DNA from: Campylorhamphus procurvoides
Lineage: Eukaryota; Chordata; Aves; Passeriformes; Dendrocolaptidae
Direction of reading: 5' to 3'
Assembly (NCBI GenBank): GCA_013396655.1
Contig: WBMV01005979.1
Location: forward strand, 613,744-677,743
DNA: 64,000 nt
Shown: positions 12,479 through 25,865 of the stretch, piece after piece
Layout: each line of letters opens with the position of its first letter
Position numbering within the stretch: the first letter of the stretch is position 1
Made by a program: the position numbers and the translations under genes
The notes under the pieces: generated by a model
The model's database searches: none
What the model was told of the DNA's origin: nothing
Seen by the model: the letters and a program-made list of their open reading frames with translations, nothing else

Positions 12479-15400
12479 CAATTAGGATGTACTTATGGTT
12501 TTGTGAAACAACTCAATGTGGTCTGTGTGGTCCTTTAGTCGTTGAGGTTTTAGGTTTTATTGTTTCACAAAGAAAGTCTTAAATCAATAATGACAGCTAA
12601 AACCCTGTGGGAGTCCAGTCACAAACTAGAACAACTATCTTACACTATCTGAGAGTTATTTAGAGAAGAAGAGGGGACAAATGTTGACAAATCTGATTAA
12701 AAAAATAAAATCTTAGTCTTATAAGTCTTAGTATCAACAACTGCCTTTATAACCAAGGGGAGTTTCTTGTAAGGACTTGAAAAAAAAATTGGGTTAGAGA
12801 AGTTTTAAGAGTTTTTAAAGCACAGTTCATGTCCTTTATCTTGTGCCCTTTTGAGGACAGAAAAAAATGTAACTAATAGTGTAACTTCTCTTTATTTTCT
12901 TAGAAAAAATAAAAATAAAAAATTGTATGTTGTGTCTTTGCTTGAAAATTTAGTTGATTATGACTTAGCAAACTTCAGGCTACCAGAACTGGTAAGTCAC
13001 AGAAGGTTTATGGGTATTGTTAGGGAATCTGGCTATTGATTTTCCCAACTCTAGCATCTTGAATTCATATATATGTGTAATGTGATGGTATTCTACATTT
13101 TGTCACCTACTAAACAGCATTATGCTGTTGCAAATTATTGTATTTACTGAGAAAGTATTAGTGTTTTTTGTCCTAACTAATTAGATTTAGAGGAGTTTTG
13201 TTAGTTATAAATTAGAATTTATATGACAAAATGCATTTTTCAAGGGGACAAAGTAAGTTTTGAGGTAAAACCATGCTTGTTTAAACATTTGACTGTGCTT
13301 ATTTATAAAATATAGTCAATGGATGATTCAGTCTTAACAAGAATTAGGTAGATTCTACAGGAAACCTTTGCTCAAGCTCCATTAAGTTTAATTTTACAAT
13401 AGGTTTTTTTATTATTCTTTGCTGCAATCTACGTATCTTTCTAATGGGATAAATTTTGTTTGGCCCATCCTCATTTACTGTTGGCTCTCTTTTACCTAGT
13501 TTGTCACATGTGGAAAATTAAATGGAAGTGTATCATATTTCCAACATTAGTTCTATAATCACTAAAGGGTTACTGTACAGAAATGAGAGAGGGCTTTTCC
13601 CTGTGCTAAACAGTGGGTTCTTTCCTCCTATATTAACTTTTTGTGGGGAAGAGGGTTGTATGGTAAGCAGCTAATGCTTTTGGCATCTAATTAAGAAGTG
13701 AAGATTGCTGAAAATGACCATGTTGAAATTGAATGTACAGTTCACAAGCTGGTGATGAGCATTGCCATTGGAAAGATTCAAAATATTGATACCAATCAAA
13801 AAGGTTACTAGATGTCTCAAAGTGTAAGCAAGCAGCAGGATGCTGAGAATTAAGGACACTTTGTTCTCCTCATTAAGTCCCTGCTTTTCAGCAACATGAA
13901 GTTGAGAGTAAGACTACTGCTGTGCACCTCTCACTTGAGTGTTGTTTGAGATCATTTATACCTGGCATTGCAGCTTGCCTGGGCTATCACTTAACCATTA
14001 CTCATTAATGTGACAGCTATAAGTATCAGTTGGAAAATGTCACTGTCTTAACTAAATTCATTGGAATTGTTTTGGTTTTAAACATTGCATAGCCATAATT
14101 TATAGTTTCCAGGATTTTCAGAGTTTAAGAGTGTTTTGTGACAAGAGGGAAATGAAGCATTTCAAAATGAAAGCAGTTAAAGACCCTAAAGAAAACCAAA
14201 ACTTAAGAGAAAAGTGAACATGAGAATGGGACACTTTAAAAATGGATTATATAATTTTAGAACTTGAAGTACGTAATAGATAGTGTAATCTTAATAAAGA
14301 AATATAAGTAATTCCTTTTCTTACCAAACAGCAGTGTAGTGGTATGAAAGAAACAGGCTGGGTTTATGGCAACTGATATTTAGCATGGGAAATTACTTGC
14401 ATATGTTGGTACATAGGAGGGCTCTCTAATAGAGAGTAAAGAGCAGGTAGTGCCGACAGAGAGCAGTCGCTTTGCCTTTCTTTGTGGACCTCAGGGGAAA
14501 GAAGGGAACAGTAAGAGAGCCTGCAAACTATTTGTTTTAGATTTATAGATCGATATATGATGGTTGTTGAGAAGAAGACAGTGGGCTAGGTACATGGGGT
14601 TAGTGGGCTTTGTCCTAATGGGATGTGGCTGTTTTCATGATCTTAGCCAACGTATGTAGGTACTACATACACCATAATCCTCATGATCAACATCTGTTTC
14701 CACATTTTTCTTCTCAGCTTGTTGTGTCCTTGGTGTGCTTGGGAGCAATTCCACAGAGTATTCTGAAGTAAACCCCATTGTTTTCCAAGACTAAAATTCT
14801 GCTAAGTGTATTGTTGCAATTTATTCTAGTCACAGAATGCAACTATGAGTTAACACACAAAAATAAAAATTGCTTTGACAAATACATTTGAATAACAGCA
14901 AATGAATAAAATAAAAATAAAAAACCCAAACCCAGTTGCTTTGATTTACTAGCAAATCCTGTTGACTAAAATCATCTATTAGTATTTATTGGAAATACGT
15001 TCTGTTTGCTTCTCTAAGTGAAACAGGGGAAACAGGAGTGTGTAAGCTCTAGGATTTTTCAGTTGTTTTCTTTTAAAACCAGACATTACTATCTGTTGTA
15101 CATTTTGTGCAATACTGTTTGTTGTGCAGTTCAAATTAGATTTAAACCAATGTGCAATTATTGAAAGTTTAATGTTTCTTAATCTTTCAGTTATGTTCTC
15201 TGATAACTATGTTAAATATCTTTAAGGTTTGTTTTACAGAGATTATTCAAATTACTTAGAAAAAAAATTCAAAAAGCTGCATATAGTTTGTGACTTTTGA
15301 AAAATAAGTAAAGGATGCTTTTAGATTTGCCTGTGCAAGTTACACTGGTGCAAGTGCATAGTCTTATTAGCAGAAGAGGCTAGAAGAGGCTACAAAAGTA

Positions 15401-16473
15401 GTTGCCAGAAACATTTATTTTCTCAGAGTACTTTTGGTTTGTGACTTTAGCAACTCTGTTATTTCAATTTCTTTTTCTTTTCTCCTGCCAGACCTAATCT
15501 GCTTTGTTTTGTTTATGAAAATAAACTGTCATTAACGTTTTTTGAGGTAAGGAGGTCCCTTATCTAACAGGTCTGTGTTTAAGTCAAATAGCCCAGTTTG
15601 TACTTTTTTATGGTTTGGTGTTGTTTTATTTTTTCTTTTTTTTTTATGTAAGTCTCTGCGATACTTAAAAAGGTCTGACTTTGTCAAGTATGTGCTTAAA
15701 AAAGCAGGCAAGACGAGTTGAAATTTTCTCCTAGCAAACTATTAAGTCAAGCTATTAACTAAGTTATACAGACATGTGGTCTATCTTAGTGTAATGATAC
15801 TTGTCTCAGTATATCATATGTAAACTTTACTGCAGTTGATCTACCACTGGTTTTGGTGCTTTGTTTTAATGCACACTTGCATTGGTATGCTGGGTATGGT
15901 ATAGCAGTGTACCCATAATTCTAATTTTAAGGTATTCTAAATGTACCTGTACAATATTTTTCTCTTGCTTTGACTTTTAGATCTGTGCCTTATTCAGAAG
16001 AGCAGTTCTGGACTTTTTTTTCTCCATTGAAACATCTTTGGTGTTTTATTTATTTAATTTCTATTTGGTATTTATATTATCAGAGGTGCGAGTTAATAAA
16101 ACACACCTAATCTGACCTGGATGATTGTAGTTTATATATGTTATCACAAATCTAATATACTGCATTACTACCGAATTCCTACTCTAACAAATATAGTTCA
16201 AATCACACCTTGATGTTGTGCTGTTTGTAAACTAAATAATAGACTGTCATTTCTGTCCATCAGAGTTTGGCAGATTTATTTTTTTTGCCATGATATTTCA
16301 GCCAAATTATTTTAATCTCTCATCATAATAAAAAAACCCAGACGCTAGTCACAATTTAGTACATGTGGCAGGTTTTCTGAGCTGCACAACTTCCCCTTTT
16401 TTGCACCAAAGCAGCTTATAGTTATGATGGAACAATTTGCTCAAGTGACTTAATGATACTATTGCCTTTACTT

Positions 16474-16505
16474 CAACATTACCATTATCATTAACATTAT
16501 CATTA
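16474..16505. repeat. Short imperfect tandem repeat (ATTAACATTATC type)
   Basis: CATTACCATTATCATTAACA is followed by a similar CATTATCATTAG block. It is a small tandem array in intron 1, 5' of the CR1 at 16669. Confidence 0.7.
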
Positions 16506-16668
16506 GATAAGCATTGACAACTGCTGTTTTTCAGGCATTATCAAATAAGAAAACATTCCTTCTGGGACTTCGGGAGTACTGGAATTGTAGGACTGGACTA
16601 AATGCGTCTTGGCAGACATATACCTTGTATCTGTTACAATCTGTAGTTGGACATTCTACCACTTACCC

Positions 16669-17533
16669 TCAGCAGGTTTGCAGATGACATGAAGCTGAGC
16701 AGTACAGTTGTCACAACATAAGTACAGGATGCCATCCAGGGGGACCTGGACAAATAGGAGTGGGCTCATGAGAACCACAATTCCAAGTGCAAGGTGCTGC
16801 ACCTAGGTTGGGGCAATCCTGGAGCTGAGCACAGACTGGGAAAGGAAGTCACTGAGGGGAGTTCTGTGGAGAAGGATTTTGGGGATCTCATGGATGAAAA
16901 GCTGGACATGAGCCAACAGTGTCTGCTCACAGCCCAGAAAGCAAACCACACCCTGGTCTGTGTTAAAAGACAGGTGGCCAGAAGGTCCAGAGAGGTGATT
17001 CTGTCCCTGTGAGACTCTACCTGGAGTGTTTTGTCCAGGTCTGGCGCCCTCAACACAAGAAAAACATGGATCTGTTGAAGCAGGTCCAGAGGAGAACCAT
17101 GAGGATGATCAGAGGGCTGGAGCACCTCTCCTGTAATGACAGACTGAGAGTGGTGGGGTTGTTCAGTCTGGAGAAAAAAAAGTTTCAGGGAGGCCTTATA
17201 GCAGCCTTCCTGTACCTTAAGGGGGCTTGTAAAAAGGAGAGAGAAGGCCTTTTTGTACAGGCAAATAGTGACAGGACAACAGGCAATGGTTTTAAGCTGA
17301 AAGAGGGCAGGTTTAGTTTATATGTTAGGAAGAAATTCTTTACTCAGGGTGGTGAGGCACTGGAACAGAGACTGTGGATGCTCCATCCCTGGACGTGTTA
17401 AAGGCCAGACTGGATAGAGTCCTGAGGAACTGGAGTCCTGGTCTCCTGGGTGGTATCCCTGTCCATGGCAGGAGGATTGGAACCAGATGATCTTTAAGGT
17501 CCCTTCCAACCCAAATCATTTTGTGATTCTGTG
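16669..17533 (+). mobile_element. CR1 LINE 3' portion with decayed ORF2 (plus strand)
   Basis: Begins at CCCTCAGCAGGTTTGCAGAT, a classic CR1 ORF2 position (FADD/FADDMK coding), and runs to TTTAAGGTCCCTTCCAACCC and a TTTTGTGATTCTGTG tail. Encoded pieces include [30 protein letters not shown] and QVQRRTMRMIRGLEHLSCND on the + strand, broken by stops. It is 5'-truncated, inactive and well preserved compared with the other copies here, so it may be one of the younger ones. Confidence 0.92.
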
Positions 17534-18469
17534 TGCTTGTTTTCTTCTGAAAACCCACCAAAGATTAAAGTTAAACAATGTATTTGAACTGCTTTGTGCC
17601 AGCTTTGACATGTGAAGCTGCAGGATGACTGTTTAGATAACTATATATTTTTTTTTAATATAACATCAATTGTACCTAATAAACCTGTGTGTAATGTTTT
17701 TCCAACAAAGATGGATTCCATTTGACAGTTGCAAACTTTGTCCATTCTTTGTACAAAATCTTACTGCTGGTGCCAGTGATCTTATTTAGAACCATCTTCA
17801 GTGAAATTAAAAGGAAGGGAGGCAGCTCTTCAGTAATTTTTACCATCTCTTCTTGGTTTATGTCCCAAGACAATGTCCTGAGGCAGGTAACAATGGCAAC
17901 AGGAGGGCATTGGTAAGTGCAAAGTTAATCTCCATTGTTTATAGTCTTTGTTCTTTCACAATGACCATTATCTCCCAAGCATTTCAAATAATTTTATATC
18001 ATTTCTCTTCATGATTGGAAACTATGATCTAAAACTTAAAAAAAAATGTATATATGTCAAAATTACCAACTTACAAAAAGTGGGATGAGGGAGAACAGGA
18101 TAAAATGCTCATCCAGTGTAATAGTGGTATAAATTGCAGGTTTCTTTGAACTGGGGAATCAAGAGGCTTTATAGTGTATTCAGGGAATTTGAATTTTTAA
18201 TGTTCTGAGACAAACACTGAAGTGTGATCTTTAGGGGCACCACGCTCAAGGTTAGTTAGTTGGGTTCATACTCTTAATAAACCTTGCTGTACTAGACTAT
18301 GGTTTGACACTGTGTAACTTGCAGGTTTTGCCTTTCAGTACTTTGTTAAGACAACTCATACAAGATTCATTAGAGGTTACTGAATTGAGCATTGGGCTTA
18401 ATGGGCAAAACTACATGAAGCAAATTCAAGGACAGAGGCTAAAAGTTTTAAATATGGTGGGTTGTTCCC

Positions 18470-18960
18470 AGGCAGCAAATAAGCTCTCACTACCTTACCT
18501 GCTCTCTCTCTCTCATGCACATGCACCAGCACAATGAGGGAGAAAATCAGAAGAGCAAAAGCAACAAGAAAATGCATGGGTTGAGATAAAGGCAGTTTAA
18601 TAAGTGTGATGCAGAGGCAATCACTTGCCAACTCCCATAAGCAGACTGATGCACAGCCAATCTTTGTAGAATGCCTAGTTTGGAAAGACTACCCCACAGA
18701 GTTCTTACTGAGCATGATGGTGTGAGATATGCCTTTGGTCAGGCCGGGTCAGCTGTTCTGGCTGTGTCCCCTTCCAGCCTATTGCTCTCCCCCAAGCTGC
18801 TTGCTGGGAGGGCAGAGTGAGAAACAGGCAGCCTTGGCACTCTATAGGCACTGCTCAGCAATAGCTAAAATAATGGTGTTTTACCAACATGTTGTTTTAG
18901 TCACAAACTAAAACACAGCACCAAATGGGCAGTACAGAAACCTGCAGTATCGTCCTCCCC
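18470..18960 (-). mobile_element. Degraded endogenous retrovirus LTR (avian ERV type, minus strand)
   Basis: A stretch less AT-rich than its surroundings contains CATGGGTTGAGATAAAGGCA then AGTTTAATAAGTG, and later 'TGCCTTTGGTCAGGCCGGGT', 'CAGCTGTTCTGGCTGTGTCC', 'CACTGCTCAGCAATAGCTAA' and 'ACAAACTAAAACACAGCACC'. I recognise this series as the inverted LTR of an avian endogenous retrovirus family. No internal gag or pol is next to it, so it is probably a solo LTR. The part that would carry the TATA region (around 18680-18720) is shortened. Family name and exact termini are uncertain. Confidence 0.65.
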
Positions 18961-21619
18961 CAAAAAAAATATAAGAAATTAAAGGTAAATCACTGAGATA
19001 TTTTTAAGCTTGTATAATAATACGCTCATTCTTGAAGGTACTAAAAGCTGAACATGTTACTTCATTCATATTGTCTCAGCAAGTATAAAGGCCATTTAAA
19101 TTAATTTCTCAGATTCCTTTTAAATTGTCGATAAACCTGCTAGGTAGCATTCCCTTAGTGACATACTGCTGTGTGCCTGCTGTACATTATTCAGGATAAA
19201 AATGTTTTTGAAGGCAAAATAAATGAAGGCTCATTTAAAAGGGATATGGTAATGTAAGGAATTATATCCTGTTATAGTGATTCACGTGAGAATCAGTCTT
19301 TTTAGTGCTGTCATTTGGTTATAAATCATGCTGTAAGCACATTAGTTAAGATTTATCTGACATAACTTTAGATGTGCCTGTCTGAACTAGTTGTCCTTTT
19401 ATAGTCAATTTAATATTTGTATACTTATAGTCAAAGGGCTACATTCCCAGAGAAAGATTTATTTTATCCTGATGTTGCATCTAAAACTAGTGAGATGAAT
19501 CACTTCCTTAAAGCAACTTTTACTTTTCAATGGCGGTAAAGAGAATTTTGAAAATTAGCCTAGATACACATACCTGTAATTCAGATCTCTAAAGACCATT
19601 CACCACTTAAGCATTTAAAAGTGAAAAAATACCTGCCTAAGATTTAAGACTTCTTTTAACTTTTATGTTCTCTGTAGTTACATTGATAGGTTAAAAAACG
19701 TTGGATCGGTCACTGAACAGTTACGTTTAATCCATTTAACATTCTAAATTCTTTTACCTAAAGAAATTTTCTTTTATGCAGCTGAAGAAGACTCTTCCTA
19801 AAAATCTGAATTGTTTAGTAATTTAATGATTTAGTTAATGACCAGAAAAGAGTAACTTGTTCTTTTTTTTTTTCCTGTCTGGCTCCACTACTGCATTTCT
19901 CCGACTATGGTTTTAATGCTTAAAGTTGAGCCATGTCTTTATGAAAGAAGCAATAGCAGTCTGATTCCACATATTTTGAAATTATTATAAAATCAATTCA
20001 GTGTTGTTTTGTAGAAAAGACACTCTAGTTTTGACAAAAATTATTCTTCCATGTTATGAGTTCTGTTATCAATGATAAAAAGTTTACTAATTTTCTCTTC
20101 AAAAGAATGAACTGATCTGTGATTTTAAAAGATTTTTACTCCTATGCCAGCAGTTCACTTCCAGCTCCTTTCAATTGGAAATGTGTGCCAAATGCCAAGT
20201 CAGGTCTTCTGCAATGCCTGGAAAGATACATGAACATCAGGGAGAAGACGAGAATAATTTTGTTTCCAAACTGTTTATCTACAAGGAAAGATTGTTTATT
20301 CTAGTTGTATATGTGTATATTTGAACCTACAGTGCTTCAGTCCAAAACGGATGAGGGTTCTTGTAATGTTGACTGCCCTCATTTATTTTTGCCTTCAGAC
20401 AAGGCAGAGCAAATGTGATAGTAGTTAGGAGAGAGAAGATAGGGGTGTCTTGGTGCAGATTGGGCCTGGATGCTGTTACGACTGTAGTAATAATACTACT
20501 GTATTCAGTTTTTCAGTGACACTGTAGTATTCTGGAATTTATATTCTTGATTTTTGTTTCAGAGTAGATTCAAACTTGAAGCTAGAAAGCACTACTTCTT
20601 TGACAGCAGTGAACTGCAAATTCAGAGATTTAAATGCTTGAACACTTTGGTTTATAAGGTTGCAATATGTTTCATCAACACAAATACATACAATACAAGT
20701 TTGTTAATGTAGGTGGGAAAAAAGAGTTACAATAAAGAGCTTTGGTTTTGTGGAAGATAAGTGCAGTCACATTTAACTTTATGACAGATTAATGCAAAAC
20801 TGAAAAGCATCTTTGCCTGCCCAGAAGTGTTTAGGGATTAAATAAAAGAAAAGAAATAGCAGATTGATAAATATAATGCCTTTTTCTGCTTGTATGCATC
20901 CTCGAAATTGAGGGCATTTGAAGATGCAGAAAATGCTGAGAAAAATGTGTTCTTAATGATTAAAAGTAAATTTTGATCGTACTGGGTAGTAGTTCTTAAG
21001 ACTGCAGATCAGAGGAGTAGAGAGAAATGTGAAAAATATTAAAAGTAAGCAGAAATGTCCAGTTTACCTACCATACAACTTATTCCAAAGTATGAGTGCA
21101 GAAAATGGCAAAATAGACTATTCTGAAAAATTTTTGGTACTTCATCTATTTAACTTGAAAGTAATTACAAATAAAAATGTTTTATTTGGTCTCCCTGTAG
21201 TTCAGATTTCCACATTTCATTGTTGTTACTCTATTTGTATTACTTTGTCATTCTTTCTTTAGCAGAATACACTAACGTATTTCATTCAACCAAAAAAGTA
21301 GCAAATGCCTCTGAAATTTCTTTTTCTATCTCATTCACGTCTTAAGATACTCATGCTTGACAGTTGTTTGGGATGTATCATGGATGAAGTTGTGTTGAAA
21401 AACCTTCATATCTTCAGGACTTTTTTTTTTATAAAATCTTCTTAGAAAAAGTTTGGGCCTCTGCTTTCTTTGAATTTTCCACCATTCAGTAGAATTATCT
21501 TCCTGATGTTCCACTCTTTTATTTCTTCTAAGATTGACTGCCATGTTTCTTTTCTTTTATTTTGTTTTCCTTTGCTGAGCTACGTTGATGAATTTTCAAA
21601 TTGAGTCAGCATCTCTTAT

Positions 21620-21975
21620 ATGAGAAAGGAGGCTGAGGGGGAACCTCGTTGCTGTCTACAGCTTCCCGGAGAGGGGAGGTGGAGAGGGAGGCCTTGAGCT
21701 CTTCTCCCTGGTATCCAGTGCCAGGATGCATAGGAATGGGTCAGAGTCAGGAAAGTTTTAAACTGGATGTTAGGAAGTATTTCTGTACCAAAAAGGTGGT
21801 CAAAAACAGGAACAAGCTTCCTAAAGAGGTGTTCGTTGCCCCAAGACTGTCAGTGTTCAAGAGGCATTTTGATAATTGCGTTATCAACACGCTTTTAACT
21901 TTCAGACAACCCTGGAATGGTCAGGGTTGAATTAGATGATTGTTCTAGGTCCCTTCCAACTGAAATATTCTATTC
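21620..21975 (+). mobile_element. CR1 LINE 3'-end fragment (plus strand)
   Basis: Contains the CR1 blocks GAGAAAGGAGGCTGAGGGGG, ACTGGATGTTAGGAAGTATT, 'GGTTGAATTAGATGATTGTT' and GGTCCCTTCCAACTGAAATA followed by TTCTATTCT. Open-frame material at 21649-21930 is CR1 sequence, not a gene. Its internal differences from the copies at 16669 and 25462 suggest another CR1 subfamily. Confidence 0.88.
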
Positions 21976-24321
21976 TCTGTTAATTTCAAGCCATTGTTCA
22001 GAACTTGATTTGAAGAATCTGATACTAAATTCCAATTTTCGCAATTAAGTAAGCAATTTAATTCTAGATGTTCAGCAACATGTATTTTATTCCATTTCAA
22101 GAACTGGTGTGAATATACTATCTGAGATATGTAGACAACTTCTCTGCTTTAAGGGAGCATTTCTTTTCTAGTCTAGATCAAAAGGGTATAGAAAACCAGC
22201 CTAGGTTCTGCATAGATATGGCATCTTAGGAAGAAACGCTTTTATTGCATAGCATAGTGAATGGCAGAAAGTTACCGAAGAATGGCCGCTGTGTTCTGAA
22301 AACTGGAGAATCTGAGTAAAGCACCTGCATTCGAAAACTATGATGTAGGTTAAGGCAGGTTCTTGGAGCAATTTGCAAGGAGTGTCAACCTGTAGAGGGT
22401 TATACCTGTATACAAGCCTTAGTATAGGGAGTATGGTCTAATTTGCATATTACTGCCGGTTCAGTATGACTTTGGGAGAAGTTACCTTTGTTGACCACAG
22501 TCATCTGACTTGGAACCGTGATCTGAAAGGTAGTCTGCTGCTTCATTTCTTATAGCCATGCTGTGAAAGATGCAGAATAGTTAAAAAGTGATACATGAGC
22601 TTGACAAAGTACAAGCAATATTTCAGGATACTTAATCACAGTGGAAGCATGATCTTTACTGAATATTAAATATTCCTTTGAAGAATGCAAAGACTGAGTG
22701 TTTGAACTAAGAAAAAAGATCATATTTGAGATCTATGATATGGAAAGAATATTGATTTATGGCGTGGTGTACTGGCTCCTATAAGGATTTCTATCTATGT
22801 GTTCCTATTGTACTCCAGCTGAAATTTGTCTTATTACAGAAGTCTTCCATATGCTATATTAAAAATAAGTTACTTCCTGGCAGTAGGATTTAACTTTTTG
22901 GTGTGTGGTATTGCATCCACAGTTCTACCCAACTTATAAATTTTCAAATTCATTATAGATTTTTAGTTGCTTGCTGATGGTTTTTAATGTGGCATAGTTA
23001 TTTAAAGTAGCACCCACAGGGACTTCAAGATCGCTTTTCTGGTTGATATCAGATTTGTGAGCCTGTCATGCTGTACATATGAGTAAAACTATAATAATAT
23101 GATATTACTTGGCATTTACTAATTTTGAATTTTTATGCATGATTGTCCAACTGGTTGATACCAGAAGAATCTTTGCCACATTCAGTAGTTTGTGGGTTTT
23201 AATCACATTTGATGATTTCTGGTTCTTCAGCAAACTTTTTCACTTCATTAGTATTAGCACATGTTACCGGCTCATTATTGCTGTGGTTTTCCAGTGATCA
23301 CCTGCGCATATTGTGAAGACTGGTTATTCCTCTTTACCTACTGTCTTGCTTGGGAAATGCAGGGGCAGAAATGTTGTTAGATGATATGTTTTTTGTAGTG
23401 AATGTTCTCCTACTTTTATTGACTGAATTGCATTTGATTGTGCACATTTTAAAGCAGAGTTTGTTGCTTTTTATTACTTCTTGAACATAATTTCACTATG
23501 TTCATTTTTTTCTATATACTCCATTTTTCTTTAGATTTTCCTGGTTGTCTTGGACTTCTTTTATCATGACTGTTAATATTTTTAATTCGTGATGACTTTT
23601 AGGATGACTGTGTTAAAGAAGTTACTCTCCCCCACCTTCTTAAATTTTTTTGCCATCATCATCAATTAGTTAATTAACTTGTTTCTGTTATTAAGGAAGT
23701 TGATTTTAACTATAATTATGGTCATTGTCAGTGGCTGAAATATGTTTAAGCTGTAGTTAAGGGCAAATAGGTACATTTTAATGTTTTCTTTGATGAAATA
23801 AGCAGTCACTGTGATGGATTATAAATTTTTACCAAATGAACAAGTATTCTACTGGACAGTTTTTAGCCCAGTAGAAGATTCTCCATAAAACCAAGTTTTT
23901 TAGCATTCAATGTGTTTTCAATGCAGATTTGCTGAGATGCTTTATAAAGAGAGACAGCTTGTTTTTAATAGTACTGAAATATCCCATCACTTCAGGAAGT
24001 CCATTTCAGTCTTTTAAATGTTATGTATTTGTATATTGATTTACATTAGCAAGCAAATACAGTTTGAATTATTTTAGTCTGTAATGAATTATTTGCATCT
24101 GTTTGACTCATTCTGTGTTAGTTTATTAGTTTAAATTAGGAAGAGTTTTACAATGAATAGTGTTTGAGGAAAGGGGATCAGTTTGTATTGCACCTCTTAT
24201 TTCCCACTGAGGCATTGGTAGATTTTTCATTGGTTTTAAGTCAGTGTTATCAAAAACAAATGGTAGAATTCATCTCAACTTTATTAGGTATCTGAAAGTT
24301 GTATACCTAAATATTAACAGA

Positions 24322-24500
24322 GAATTGCTGAGGTTGAAACAGTAGTCTGGAGGTTCTCTTATCCAACCCTCCTGCAAAAGCAGGGCCAATTGGAGCCGGT
24401 TGTCCAGGTCTGTGACTAGATAGCTTTAGAATGTATCCAGTGTTGAAGACTCCACAAATACAATTTTCCATCCTAGTTTTTCTCCATGGAAAGAAATGGA
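24322..24500 (-). mobile_element. Degraded CR1 LINE 3' fragment (minus strand)
   Basis: The + strand shows 'CCAACCCTCCTGCAAAAGCA', GGGCCAATTGGAGC and GTTGTCCAGGTCTGTG, then 'GAAGACTCCACAAATACA', which match the reverse complement of the CR1 3' region (CTGCTCAAAGCAGGGCCA and GGAGACTCCACA in better copies). It is short and diverged, with approximate limits. Confidence 0.7.
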
Positions 24501-25461
24501 ATAAAGTAGACACTTCCAGAAGGTGCTTAGTTTCGTCTTAGGATAAGCATCTAGGATTGTTCAACTGAATGTCTTCTACAGGTGCCTGTTTTGCCTCTGT
24601 GTGTTTTTAACAATCTCAGAGAAGCTTATCGAGGTGAAGAGATATCTGAAAATGCAGCAACCCAGCTTGCTGGTGAAGCATGTGCCAGTTGCGGTGCATT
24701 CAGAAATAGAGCTCCACCTGGGTTTTTTGAAAAGAGAATAAAAACTGTGAATCTATTTCATGATTCTAAAGAATGACCATAGGAATACCGTGCTTCTAAT
24801 ATTGAATTTTATTTTTTGTCTTCCCTTGGTACACATTATGTGTTTACCAAATATGCAAATATATGATATGCAGTCACAAGTTTTAAATTAAAGTACTAAT
24901 TATAATTAGGTTAATGGTTTTATTTGAATGTAATTAAACGTCTCAGGAGAACTAAGGAGATAGTCAATTTATATATTTAGCATATTAGAAGCTTTTATTG
25001 TTAGAAAATTATAAATTGTTTATTAGGAATTAATTGATAGCAAAAAAGTAATTTGAAAGTGAATGAAAAGTATGAATTAGGGTAGGAGCCAAAGCTAGTG
25101 CTTGCTTATTTGTATTAATTCTGTCTGAAGATTGAGTCTGAAAGAAGTCTTTGAATATTTGGATAAGTTTAGCTGTCAAAAAAAGTATAATATTTCAACT
25201 TGCTTCTTTTTTTGGAGTTTAATTTGGATGCAATACTAACTGCTTTTAAATAGGCCATAGAATTGCCTTCTATTAAAGGTGACTGTTGAAATTAGGCACT
25301 TATAAGAGATTAATTCTTTGAATATCTTTAATTTAAAACATGCTAATGCAATTTTAATTATATAAATTCATGAAGCAAACAGAAAAGAATGTCTTGGAAT
25401 TATTTTAGAATTAATTTATTCTGTTATTTTGTATAATATATTTGCAGTTACTGAAATGACT

Positions 25462-25865
25462 GTGACTGACAGGCTAAGAGAGTTGGGTTTATTCAGCCTG
25501 GGGAAGAGAAGGCTTCAGGGAGACCTCATAGCACCTTCTAGAACCTAAAGGCAACCTGCAAGAGAGCTAGAGATGGACTTTTTAGAAGGGCATATAGTGA
25601 TAGGATGAGGGAAGAAAGGCCTCAAGCTGGAAGTAGGTTAGGTTTAGATTAGATATTAGAGAAAAATTCTTCACTGTGAGGGTGGTGGACTGGAACAGGT
25701 TGCCCAGAGAGGTTGTGGACTCCCCATCCCTGGAGATGTTCAAGACAAGGCTGGATGGGACCATGAGTTTCCTGGTCTAGTGGGAGGTTCCCCACTCAAG
25801 GCAGCAGGTTTGGAACTACATGATCTTTAAGGTCCCTTCCCACCCAAACTATTGTTATTCTATGA
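25462..25865 (+). mobile_element. CR1 LINE 3'-end fragment (plus strand)
   Basis: Starts GTGACTGACAGGCTAAGAGA and contains 'CAGCCTGGGGAAGAGAAGG', GGAACAGGTTGCCCAGAGAG, CCCCATCCCTGGAGATGTTC and GATCTTTAAGGTCCCTTCCC, ending TTGTTATTCTATGAAC. It is a typical 5'-truncated avian CR1, about 1 kb upstream of the first NBEA exon in the window and in the same orientation as the gene. Confidence 0.92.

Noticed and set aside
16766..17561. Several open frames on both strands, up to 130 codons
   Set aside because: The + strand ones are CR1 ORF2 remnants broken by stops; the - strand ones are their shadows.
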